From the NCBI GenBank assembly GCA_040285745.1, contig JAUFOR010000003.1, positions 806,001-870,000 of the forward strand: DNA of 64,000 bases, read 5' to 3'. Below are positions 19,070-27,059 of the stretch, piece by piece. Positions within the stretch are counted from its first letter, which is position 1, and each line of letters begins with the position of its first letter. A model generated the notes under the pieces. The model was not told the DNA's origin. It searched no databases and was given only the letters and a program-made list of their open reading frames with translations. The translations under genes and the position numbers were made by a program. This stretch comes from Barthelona sp. PCE (lineage: Eukaryota > Metamonada: BaSk clade).

Positions 19070-19373
19070 GCAGAGCGCAGCGCAGGACACGCCCGCGGCG
19101 CCCTGAGCCCGCCCCCGCCGGCGAGCCCAGCTCATCACCGAGACACGACGGGAGAAGCAGCCGGGGGCGAGCCGAATGTGCGAATGCAACATCGCACATT
19201 TGTTTCACACCCCCAGTCCCTTGCCCCCGTGATCCGGCTGCATCACCCCGCCCCAGACCCAACGCATCCCGCGCGGGCGAAATATAAAAGCCTTGCTGGA
19301 TGCCAAAGTCAACGTAGAAACCCCACCTATTGCCGGATTTCATTCGACCTCATTATTTTACTACTCACTCACA
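19070..19373 (+). promoter_or_regulatory. H2B promoter, copy 1
   Basis: GC-rich region with three visible elements: a dyad AATGTGCGA / TCGCACATT at 19175-19183 and 19192-19200 around ATGCAACA, a perfect palindrome CCCGCGCGGG at 19268-19277, and a TATA box TATAAAA at 19283-19289, 84 bp before the ATG. Short gene-to-gene spacing suggests these serve H2B alone. Confidence 0.65.
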
Positions 19374-19790
19374 ATGCCCGCCAAGTCCAAGAAGCGTTTA
19401 GCCAAGTCCACCAAGATGCCTGCCAAGGCCAAGGCCTCCACCACCGGTTCTGAAGCCAAGGCCACCACCAAGCGTCATAAGGCCCGTAAGGAAGTTTGGG
19501 ATCGTTTCGTCTACCGTATCCTCAAGGCTACCAACGATAAGCTTGCTATCTCCACTAAGTCTATGACCATCATCAACTCTCTCATTGATGATATCTTCGA
19601 GCGTATCGCCGAGGAAGCCTCCAACCTTTGTAAGATGAACAAGCGTGCCACTCTCGGTTCCAGAGAAATCCAGACCGCCGTTCGTCTCGTCTTCCCCTCA
19701 TATCTTGCCCGTCACGCCGTTACCGAAGGTACTCAGGCTGTCCGTAAGTTCTCCAACGTTGACGAGGAGGACGTTGAGGAGGAGGAGTAA
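19374..19790 (+). CDS. Histone H2B, copy 1
   Basis: A 138-residue core histone, identical to the protein encoded at 29575-29991. The basic N-terminal tail is rich in Lys, Ala, Ser and Thr. The histone fold includes the H2B signatures VYRILK, ISTKSMTIINSLIDDIFERIA, EASNLCK, TLGSREIQTAVRLVFP and AVTEGTQAVRKF. The lysine of RKF lines up with the ubiquitinated lysine of animal H2B (K120). Unusually, canonical KYTSS(A)K is replaced and extended by an acidic tail, SNVDEEDVEEEE. Start is ATG 19374, since upstream codons lie in the TATA-bearing leader. No H2A lies next to it, unlike the common H2A-H2B pairing. Confidence 0.96.
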   Translation: MPAKSKKRLAKSTKMPAKAKASTTGSEAKATTKRHKARKEVWDRFVYRILKATNDKLAISTKSMTIINSLIDDIFERIAEEASNLCKMNKRATLGSREIQTAVRLVFPSYLARHAVTEGTQAVRKFSNVDEEDVEEEE

Positions 19791-20037
19791 TAGCTCTGAA
19801 CCCAACCAAGCGTAGCCGCTGTCCGAGCCGCACGGCCCCAAGGCCGCGATCCAGCATGTAAACCCGCATCATTTTTTTTGTTTTGTGCAGGTCTGATCCT
19901 GTCTCTTCTGTGCGACGTTGGTGCGGTTGGTGCCCGGTCCGGCGGCCCGGCGGCCCCCACCTCCGGTCGTGGCTTTTGTTATTGGTAAAGTTAATCAAAA
20001 AATGGAATTTGCTCTTATTTACATTTAATGCATCTTA

Positions 20038-20274
20038 TTATCCCTGTCGGCCTGTAAACGACGAAAGCAACCTCTGTACTAGTGAATCCATCTTCTTAAC
20101 ATCCCCATGTGTTCGACTCACATATTTAACAACAATTTCATGGGAGTTGGTAACCTTAAGTTCCATCTTCCGATCACATGACCTATATTTGAGTTGGTAT
20201 GTGAATGTATCGGGGTTCTGGAGGTATAATTCCAGGGCAATCTCTTCAAATTCTTCAAAATTATCTATCTTCAT
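20038..20274 (-). CDS. SRP9: Signal recognition particle 9 kDa protein
   Basis: A 78-residue protein matching SRP9 over its full length: an N-terminal FEEFEEIALELYLQNPD helix, the strand pair QLKYRSCDRKMELKVTNSHE, the KYVSRTHGDVKKMD segment, and a final helix. SRP9 pairs with SRP14 to bind the Alu domain of SRP RNA, which slows translation while the ribosome docks at the ER. SRP9 has been lost or is hard to detect in many protists, so an easily recognised copy is informative. ATG at 20274 is preferred to the adjacent upstream TTG. Confidence 0.85.
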   Translation of the reverse strand: MKIDNFEEFEEIALELYLQNPDTFTYQLKYRSCDRKMELKVTNSHEIVVKYVSRTHGDVKKMDSLVQRLLSSFTGRQG

Positions 20275-20461
20275 CAAAAATATGTAACACTTCCCAAATT
20301 ATAACTGCTGAGTGCAAAAACAAAGTAAAAAAAACGGCGAATGAGCGAGAAAAGACAAAAGCATTGATTTTCAACGTTTCAAAGATTCTATTTATTCTCA
20401 TATCTATCATACGCCTGTCACCAACATATGTATTATTGTAAAAAATGAACACACAATTTTA

Positions 20462-21058
20462 CTATCCTAATCGTTGAATTGCAACAGCAAATATTTCCAT
20501 TTCATTTCTCAAATTGTCAATCTGCTTCAACAACGTTGCCACGTCCTTGCTGGACTCACCTAACATATCACTAAATGCTATTAAATTAAGGCGCTGATCA
20601 GTTACATGTAAAACACTCGTATGTAACGTGCTCAGTTGCTCTGTGAGCCATATTAGCTGGTGCAAAAAGTCATCTAAAAGTGCTTTAGAATGTGCATCCA
20701 TAACTGTCGCATTGGAGCTACTTGATGAAAGAATCTTGCTGAGTTCCATCTCCAATCTCATTAATAGATTCTCAATATGTCCCCTATTATTCAAGAAGAA
20801 CTGTAATTTGGGTTTTAAATTGTTCATTTTAGAAACTAACGAGAAGCATTTAGATTCAGAATGCTGGAAAGAAAATTCCAATGCATTCAGTTCTGAATTG
20901 GTGCTTTGTATGAGAACTAAGTACTCTGTAGCTTGTTCTAACTTCTGAAAAAAGCTCAAATCATTTTTCTCAAAAAAGTCGAGATTATAGTCATAGTTAA
21001 TAGCGAACTCATTGCATATTTCGGTTATTGCCCGCCCAGACACATCCACCACATTCAT
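20462..21058 (-). CDS. Coiled-coil protein, possibly Nup62/Nsp1 C-domain-like
   Basis: A 198-residue, almost entirely helical protein. Residues ~38-110 contain heptad-like leucines; LKPKLQFFLNNRGHIENLLMRLEMEL resembles the nucleoporin Nup62/Nsp1 coiled coil, which has a similarly spaced LxFIL...ELEDLLxxLE. A later helix pair (LLDDFLHQLIWLTEQLSTLH) also fits. There are no FG repeats, so if it is Nup62-like it is only the anchoring domain of the central channel trimer. Other coiled-coil complexes are possible. ATG at 21058; the Plus-3 gene starts divergently. Confidence 0.35.
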   Translation of the reverse strand: MNVVDVSGRAITEICNEFAINYDYNLDFFEKNDLSFFQKLEQATEYLVLIQSTNSELNALEFSFQHSESKCFSLVSKMNNLKPKLQFFLNNRGHIENLLMRLEMELSKILSSSSSNATVMDAHSKALLDDFLHQLIWLTEQLSTLHTSVLHVTDQRLNLIAFSDMLGESSKDVATLLKQIDNLRNEMEIFAVAIQRLG

Positions 21059-21473
21059 ATATAACGTGTGTAGTTGTTGGAATTAGGATAACAAATCAAA
21101 AACCCTCTTTAACCTTAATTTCAATGTGTTGTTCACGGAAATGGAGACAATATAGCATTTCACTCTCACTCAAGATCCTTAAATTACGGTCATAATGAGC
21201 ATTTTGAAAGTAAATGAAATCCAGCATATGCTTATTATACAAATTCAACATGCTTCAGTTGAGTGTGGTTGCTCACTTCCACGGCACAGAAATGGATTTT
21301 TGCTGTTTATATGAATCTTTTATAATATAGAATTAGATTCTCACCTCACTCACAATTGGTTCATGAAATATTTCTTGTACGGCTTTTATGTGCGATATTT
21401 AGCGTTTTCAATATTTTTTGACCTTACAATATGCTGCATTTGCATATTTTTCCTTTTTCCATTGTATAATTCA
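21059..21473. other. Divergent intergenic region, 415 bp
   Basis: Promoter region for the coiled-coil gene (minus) and the Plus-3 gene (plus). TATAATATAG lies near 21325. CTCACTCACAA near 21344 also occurs just before the H2B ATG and may mark a transcription start. An in-frame ATG at 21363 would add a hydrophobic, AT-rich extension to the Plus-3 protein that I consider untranslated. Confidence 0.5.
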
Positions 21474-22421
21474 ATGGATAGGGGAGCAATCATTGGTTAT
21501 ACAAGAGAACACCTATGTATTGGGAATGAAGAAGACGTAGCAACAGCAAGTAGAATTTGGCCGGTTTTTGTTCTTCAGAGATCCATTTTTGAACTATTTT
21601 CTGTGGAAGAATTGTTAGAAACCAGCTTTATTCACAACGTTTCAGGATTTTTTATTCGAATATATGCTGATAATAGATTCACTTTGCTGCAAATACAAAG
21701 GATCGCGTATGATCGAAATACTTCTTATATTGTGGGCAAAGGGCAACTTGAGAAGGTTACAAACATATTCATTGTGTGTAACAGTGTTTATATGAATGAT
21801 CCAACACCCATAAATGTACCACTTACTATTGTTAGTGATCGTGCACCGGACACACATGAGTTGGCATTCAACTGGAGCGAAATTGATCTCGAAAGTTTGA
21901 TTCAAAAGAGAAAAGATCTTATCGATAGAGTTTTACCAAAGTTGTCATCTCTTGACTTTAAATTCTCTCCCTACTGTTCATTATTTCAATATCTCCCAGG
22001 GTTGGATGCAGTCGATAACCATACTCGTGCTCAAGAATCATTTAAGAGCAATTTTTTAGAGAAAAAATCACCAAGAAAATCTGGTAGGCCAAGGAAACAT
22101 GTATCAAGAGAGCATGTAGTCCAATTGATCACTGAAGGGCACACTATTAAGGAGATTGCAGGTCTCTTGGATCCACCTGTAAGTAAGAAAACCTTGATCA
22201 ATCGTCTTGCTGAATATGATCTTTTGCAGTTAGCAGAAAGTAGCGATATAAGTATTGCTAAGAAGCGTACAACAAGCTCCCCACAGGTACCCACGCTTGA
22301 TATTCTAGCTAAAAACCAAAGCATTAACAGTAGTATGATGCTTGAATTGAATTCTTTTACTCAACCAGATCTTCAAAATGATGCTGTTTCTGACATCTCA
22401 CCCTTTGGCAGTTGGCAGTAG
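21474..22421 (+). CDS. Plus-3 domain protein with AT-hook and HTH-like segment
   Basis: A 315-residue probable nuclear protein. Residues ~25-140 resemble the Plus-3 domain of Rtf1: QRSIFELFSVEELLETSFIHNVSGFFIRI, then LQIQRIAYDRNTSYIVGKGQ, then LTIVSDRAPDTHELAFNWSEI, matching the LxRxxL...VxGxFVRI...YxVxxI...LxxVSNxxFTExEFxxW pattern. Residues ~193-203 (KSGRPRKHV) are an AT-hook. Next, VVQLITEGHTIKEIAGLLDP...KTLINRLAEY looks like a helix-turn-helix. The Plus-3 domain binds phosphorylated Spt5 tails or single-stranded DNA and has been reported to support transcription elongation. The combination with AT-hook and HTH is not classical Rtf1. The ATG at 21474 is chosen over 21363. Confidence 0.65.
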   Translation: MDRGAIIGYTREHLCIGNEEDVATASRIWPVFVLQRSIFELFSVEELLETSFIHNVSGFFIRIYADNRFTLLQIQRIAYDRNTSYIVGKGQLEKVTNIFIVCNSVYMNDPTPINVPLTIVSDRAPDTHELAFNWSEIDLESLIQKRKDLIDRVLPKLSSLDFKFSPYCSLFQYLPGLDAVDNHTRAQESFKSNFLEKKSPRKSGRPRKHVSREHVVQLITEGHTIKEIAGLLDPPVSKKTLINRLAEYDLLQLAESSDISIAKKRTTSSPQVPTLDILAKNQSINSSMMLELNSFTQPDLQNDAVSDISPFGSWQ

Positions 22422-22512
22422 TCATGCATTTTTTATACTCCAGTGACGGTAATCCAATTTATCAACTTTCCAATTATTTACTAACTCAACAATTTTCCTT
22501 CTATCCCCTATC

Positions 22513-23355
22513 ATGCCTTGTCCTGTTCTATCCATGAGCCTCCAAAGAGAGTCTGAGGTGCCTTACAGCTACGATACGAAAGAAGAAGAGGATGTGTATG
22601 AAGAGCCAATAACCGAATTTTACAGACCGCGCTCCGATCAAATATCAGTGCCTCGTTACGATCTAGACATCGTGGGTCATCGTGTCAACTTTGATCCGGA
22701 TACCCAGCAGCTTATTACAAACAACAGGCTCTATCACAACGGTTATGCTTGGGTTATCAACATGGGAAAGACGAACTCACATTACTATCTCATGTTTGAA
22801 CGCCAGATTATGCGCCAAATGTCGCGCGCACCTTTTTCAGCCAAACTTCTTCGCAATCGCATGGAACGTGCAAAGTTGAATCGCGCCATACTAATGCAGA
22901 AGCGTAAGAAGCGCCTGTTACTACACATAAACCGCGTGAAGTTGCGTGTATTCCGCAAACGAGCTGAAGATAAGGAGATGCAACGTTTGATGCAGCGCAA
23001 TTACTCGTTGAAGCTTGCCAATGGCTCACACAACCGTAACATGATTTTGCATCGGATGAAGTTACGTCTCCAGTCCCATCTCCACATCGTTGAGCTCACC
23101 CGAAAGATGCACCGATTTGATGTTGAGCATGCACAAGCAAAGATAAATCGCATCACATCTACTTCGAAGGCCAACATTCCTGATCTTGTTGACGAGTCAA
23201 GGGCAATTGAATCTATCGTGAATGACATCGTTGTTGATGTTTCACAACGTCTAAAACGTCCTGACGTTGAAACTATCAAGGCTGCTGCTGGTATTGGATC
23301 ACCTGTCACCATGAAGCAGCGATCACTCAACAGTCCTATTCCTGGATTTTTCTGA
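22513..23355 (+). CDS. Basic helical protein, unknown function
   Basis: A 280-residue protein rich in Arg, Lys and Met, with long predicted helices at ~95-215 (RNRMERAKLNRAILMQKRKK and the following repeats of Arg, Met and Leu). The N-terminal 90 residues are acidic, then contain VNFDPDTQQLITNNRLYHNG. No domain is recognised. The charge suggests binding to nucleic acid or microtubules. It ends with TGA, 38 bp before the stop of the convergent MKS1-like gene. Confidence 0.65.
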   Translation: MPCPVLSMSLQRESEVPYSYDTKEEEDVYEEPITEFYRPRSDQISVPRYDLDIVGHRVNFDPDTQQLITNNRLYHNGYAWVINMGKTNSHYYLMFERQIMRQMSRAPFSAKLLRNRMERAKLNRAILMQKRKKRLLLHINRVKLRVFRKRAEDKEMQRLMQRNYSLKLANGSHNRNMILHRMKLRLQSHLHIVELTRKMHRFDVEHAQAKINRITSTSKANIPDLVDESRAIESIVNDIVVDVSQRLKRPDVETIKAAAGIGSPVTMKQRSLNSPIPGFF

Positions 23356-23393
23356 GCATCACAGCATATTTTCAAAAAAAATAAATATTAAAA

Positions 23394-24128
23394 TTACCTA
23401 ATTGTTTTTGAAAAGAAATTCATCTCTTTAGGTGTGTGTGGTGTTGAGGGGTGAGAATGAGATGAAGATGATTTGCGCTTCCTTTTACGCTTATCGAGAC
23501 GGTGACCTCTGACGGATTTCTTGCGCTGCGTTATAGCATTAACCTCAACCATGATGTCGCCACCGCACTTGGTTTGTAGGCCATAGAAACTCGTTGAACC
23601 CTGAAGTGTGTTTCCAAGCAAAAGAAGTGATTTGATTCGCTTCACCATACCTGTTCCACCCACTAATGCTCGCTGCCACTCCATATCTGGGATGAATGGG
23701 CGCCAGGTCCCAACAGTAACTGTGTCCATGGTACTACGGATGGGAAGAACAAGAGAACCATAACCCTCCACACGCATACGACGAAATATATCATAAGAAT
23801 ACACAACAAAACAAATATTCACGCTGAGCGTGGGTGCTAGAGGACCGATTACAGTAAAAGAAACAGGAAAACTAATGTTCCCAACCCCTTTTTTAGTTTT
23901 AACAGTTTGTGACACACCATTAAGTATGGTGGATTTATCTGTGCTGTAGCCCTCAGGGAGACCTATTTCGTATTCCACAAACAACCTTTTGCGATCAAAC
24001 TTCTTCAACTGTAGAATATTCAAACAATAGTGAATTCTTTGCAGTGTAGAACTAGGAGCGTTCTCAAAATGAACGCCCACGAGCTGCTTTCTCATAAAGA
24101 GTTCTTGTCGTCGCTCCGCGGAAAACAT
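23394..24128 (-). CDS. MKS1-like B9-domain protein of the ciliary transition zone
   Basis: A 244-residue protein covering the B9 (C2-like) region of MKS1. LFVEYEIGLPEGY...LNGVSQTVKTK...ISFPVSFTVI matches the MKS1 segment with LSGVTQT, and MRVEGYGSLVLPIRS...VTVGTWRPF...LVGGTG...FYGLQTKCGGDIMVEVNAI matches the B9 core VEGYGAVVxP...TWRP...FGLRTETTG. In other organisms MKS1 acts with B9D1 and B9D2 to gate protein entry into cilia. The ~300-residue N-terminal half of animal MKS1 is absent; the gene starts at ATG 24128 with no sign of an upstream exon. A basic, Ser/His-rich tail follows the domain. Confidence 0.85.
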   Translation of the reverse strand: MFSAERRQELFMRKQLVGVHFENAPSSTLQRIHYCLNILQLKKFDRKRLFVEYEIGLPEGYSTDKSTILNGVSQTVKTKKGVGNISFPVSFTVIGPLAPTLSVNICFVVYSYDIFRRMRVEGYGSLVLPIRSTMDTVTVGTWRPFIPDMEWQRALVGGTGMVKRIKSLLLLGNTLQGSTSFYGLQTKCGGDIMVEVNAITQRKKSVRGHRLDKRKRKRKSSSSHSHPSTPHTPKEMNFFSKTIR

Positions 24129-24238
24129 TGCGAAAAGAATAAAAAAACTAAAACATCATCGTTGAATATCAGGATGAAAAAGGGTGTTAATACCTCATTT
24201 TTATTGCATCATCAATAAATGTTGGACAAAAGGAGAGC

Positions 24239-25055
24239 TTACTGCTTGCCCTTCTTCTTGGTCATCTTTCTGGTGTAGAACTGTAATTCCTCACCCTCAA
24301 GGATGTAACCGTCGGCGTGACCGCATTGGCCAGGACGGGAAGAGATGCAAGCAAGGACACGGCCCTGAGAGAGCTGAGCAATGATAGCAGAATCAAGCTC
24401 AAGCTTAGAGCGACGCTCAGCCTGCTTCTTCTGAACGCTGTTGCTACGCTTGGTCTCAACATCGACAACCTTACCACGGTTGAAAGTGATACCGTATTGC
24501 TTCTCGAAGTACTGACGGAAGGGGTTAGCATCGATGGAAACAACAGCGTTCTTAACAAGGGTGTTAGTACGAACGAGTTCGTTGGAAGTAGCACAGTAGA
24601 CAACCTGAATAATACGGGTCTTGCGAGCACAGCTCTCAGAACCGAACGAGAAGTTACCGCTATCAAGACGGAGGGCTCTGAATTTAAGGTTACCACCGCG
24701 AGTACGGACAGTACGGATGAGAGGAGACTGATCCTTGCCAGTAATAAGCTTAGTCATGGCAGCAGCGCGTCCAAGGTTAAACTAGGTGTTAGGAGATGTT
24801 TAAGACCACTATAACTTTAGAATAATAACAGGATTTGCATAAAAAATGAAATATTTATGTACGAATGTATATGCATTAAGCAAACGCTTGCAGATGATCC
24901 CCGTCACAACATTAGCATCTATTTGGTGTCAAAACTGTATATACTGAAAGCTTGTGTGGTGAAAAATTTTTTCATACCTTACGCTTGTTTCTCCAGGCAC
25001 GACGACGTCCACCGGAAGGCTTACGCTTGTGTTCAGAATCACGAGAGATCGACAT
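24239..25055 (-). CDS. RPS8: 40S ribosomal protein eS8 (one intron)
   Basis: A 206-residue ribosomal protein as complement(join(24239..24781, 24978..25055)). The long exon alone lacks the conserved start. Exon 1 (26 codons: MSISRDSEHKRKPSGGRRR...) plus FNLGRAAAMTKLI restore the family sequence MGISRDxxHKRRxTGGKRK...YELGRPAANTK. The body shows RTVRTRGGNLKFRALRLDSGNFSFGSE, CARKTRIIQVVY, SNELVRTNTLVKNA and SRPGQCGHADGYILEGEELQFY. It binds 18S rRNA in the small-subunit body. A 14-bp element shared with uS13 lies 23 nt upstream of the ATG. Confidence 0.96.
24782..24977 (-). other. 196-nt spliceosomal intron in eS8
   Basis: Donor GTATGA, acceptor CTCCTAACACCTAG with branch-like CTAAC 6 nt before the intron end, phase 0. 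It is much longer than the 39-75-nt introns in this window. I see no clear C/D or H/ACA snoRNA boxes, though a hosted small RNA would explain the length. Confidence 0.9.
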
Positions 25056-25372
25056 AAGTTGATAAAATGGAAGAAAACAGTAAAGGAAGTTTCTCTCTTC
25101 TGTGAACAGTTAAAAGTCAAATTTACTCTACTTTGCTCTTTAAATCACGAGCTTAGTCATCGTTCAACGATAAAATAAACCATATACACATTTATTGTTA
25201 AGAAAAATTCTTTCTCTTTGTTGAAGAGTGAAAGCCATACTATATGTGTTGATTTTTTCACATATGATGCCAAGATGATCTGTTTATATGTGAATATCAA
25301 TGCTTAAACCCTTTGAAAAAGCTTCGAAAACTGTTTGTAAAAATGAAATAACTATTTACTAGAAAAGATCCG
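25056..25372. other. Intergenic, 317 bp
   Basis: Lies between the eS8 start and the arrestin-like 3' end, both on the minus strand. It holds the eS8 promoter element (25079-25092) and is otherwise AT-rich. A TTCACATATGA / TCTGTTTATATGTGAA region near 25255-25295 contains the inverted words CACATAT / ATATGTG. No gene is visible. Confidence 0.5.
25079..25092 (-). promoter_or_regulatory. Shared ribosomal-protein promoter element (eS8)
   Basis: AAACTTCCTTTACT on the minus strand, 23 nt before the eS8 ATG. The identical 14-mer lies 22 nt before the uS13 ATG (35564-35577). The matching position suggests a transcription-start or 5' leader element. Confidence 0.55.
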
Positions 25373-26776
25373 TTAAATATCAAAGTTGACCTCCATAGAC
25401 ACACCATTGTTGGTGGAAGTGTGAGTGTGAGTGGTGGTACCACTAAAAGTCACATCCATACCACCCATAGCTCCAGCCATAGCTCCAGCCATACCAGCTG
25501 TCATAGCGGCGGCGGCAGCAGCAGCGGCAGCAGCCTCAGCAGCAGCGTTGTTTGCATGAACCATCTCAGCGTTATTAGTGTTAACGGAAACTTCCATATT
25601 AACATTAGGTGTGACGGCAACAGCAGCGCCCATGGCCATAGCGGCGGCACCCATCATAGAGTTGAGGGAATCAGCAAGATCAGCGGTGAGATCGGCACCA
25701 GCAGTACAGGTAGGAAGAGGGTTGAGCATGTTAGCAGCAACGGGTTGGATCGTACCCCAAGTCTGAGGGACCTGGCCGTAAATGGTTGTGGGAAGCTTGA
25801 TGTGAACATCGGTAGACCAAGGAACGTTGGACTTGATGTGAACATAATAAGAAGCACGCATGCATGTACCGTCAGAAGAGGGCTCGATTGTCTCAGGGAG
25901 ATGAAGGACGATTGGCTTCTGAACAGTGGCACCTTGTACAGCACCATCAAATTGAGAAGTGGCAACAACCTCGGTGATATCGATGCGCTTACCCTCGTTG
26001 GAGGAGAGGCGTACGTTCTTGACGAGAGAGATCTGGCAAGAAGGAATATCAACCGTAGAGGTATTGTTGATCTCAACAAAGACACGAACATCATCGCCAG
26101 GAGTGAACATATTCTTCTCAAACCAAGCCTTCATGTTGACAATACCCTTAGGCACACAGCAGCAAAGACGAATGTTACGTTCAGCAGATTCTTGAGCAGG
26201 AACGACAAACTCACGAATACGCTGATGTACAATAAGACGCTGAACAGAGTTGATCTGGTGATCAAAGAAGAGAGAAGGAATTTGGATTGTGGCCTTCAAC
26301 TCGTAAGCAACGTTACCAGAAGCGGGACGACCAAAGTGTGTTCCAGACCAAGAGTGGGAACTAGGAATATTCTCAGGAAGCTGATAGGAGAATGGGAAAG
26401 CGTAGTATTGAGGGCTGGGAGGCAAGTTAGACGACAAAGGGAATGAATAAAGCACTAAATCGTCTTCACGAAGAATGTGATCACCAGTGTGAACAATAGT
26501 CTTGGTAATGTGCTTGTCACCTTCCCAATGAGTGGTTTCTTCCTCAAAGCGAGCAGTTTCAAAGGCTCTAATGTTTAACACAATAGAGGTTAACTGCAAG
26601 CCGTTAGGAGCAAGAAGGTAGATTGTACCTGTGACTCTGTCGCCAGAAAGATAGGCAGCCTGATCAGTACGAATAAAGATTTGAGCAGAACGATAAGCCT
26701 TAAAGTTAGTTGTTATAAAAGCCCAAAATGAGGATTTGCCAATGTATATATGGCAGATCAATATCTAACATACCAT
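25373..26776 (-). CDS. Arrestin-fold protein (ATG-only first exon)
   Basis: A 442-residue protein as complement(join(25373..26698, 26774..26776)). Exon 1 is just the ATG; exon 2 begins AYRSAQIFIRTDQAAYLSGDRVTGTIYL, an arrestin N-domain start. The N-domain also has the SFPFSYQLPENIPSS strand and the ASGNVAYELKATI region. The C-domain starts near FTPGDDVRVFVEINN. It resembles ARRDC/alpha-arrestin adaptors, which link membrane cargo to sorting or ubiquitin machinery. After ~340 the chain becomes rich in Ala, Met and Asn with an alanine run, and is probably disordered. No PPxY motif is visible. The unspliced ORF would begin MICHIYIGK with intron sequence. Confidence 0.85.
26699..26773 (-). other. 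75-nt spliceosomal intron in arrestin-fold gene
   Basis: Donor GTATGT directly after the start codon; acceptor AACAACTAACTTTAAG, with branch point CTAAC 6 nt before the intron end. Phase 0. Confidence 0.85.
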
Positions 26777-27059
26777 AGAATGTAACTAAAAGTATGTAAC
26801 TTTGGAAAAGGGTAGGAAAAAACTCAACAAACAAAACATGTCCAATCGCCCGATCCCGTTTTCAGAAAGGCTTTGTATCTACACACATTCACAAACAAAT
26901 ACATTAAATATATAACATGTAAAGACAAACTGATTAATCCAGAATATTCTAATTCTTTTTACTATGCACAATAAAATTACCATTTTTGCAGGTAAAATGA
27001 TACTAATAATATCTTTCAGGTGACCATATTCCACAAAAATTGTAAACAAAACAAAATTC

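Larger units (their letters stand above)
19070..19975 (+). repeat. Inverted repeat, H2B copy 1 (906 bp)
   Basis: Matches the reverse complement of 29390-30290. By eye I find one 5-bp indel (an extra CGCAG in copy 1 near 19076-19085) and one substitution (G in copy 1 at 19945, T in copy 2). It spans the promoter, the whole H2B gene and ~180 bp of 3' flank. GC content is far above the flanking DNA. Confidence 0.95.

Noticed and set aside
21363-21473. N-terminal extension of the Plus-3 protein
   Set aside because: Hydrophobic, AT-rich leader sequence with a TATA-like stretch; the ATG at 21474 gives a normal nuclear protein.
25421-26446. 341-codon plus-strand ORF opposite the arrestin-fold gene
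   Set aside because: Serine/histidine-rich low-complexity shadow caused by the codon bias of the real gene on the other strand; no domain and no plausible start context.
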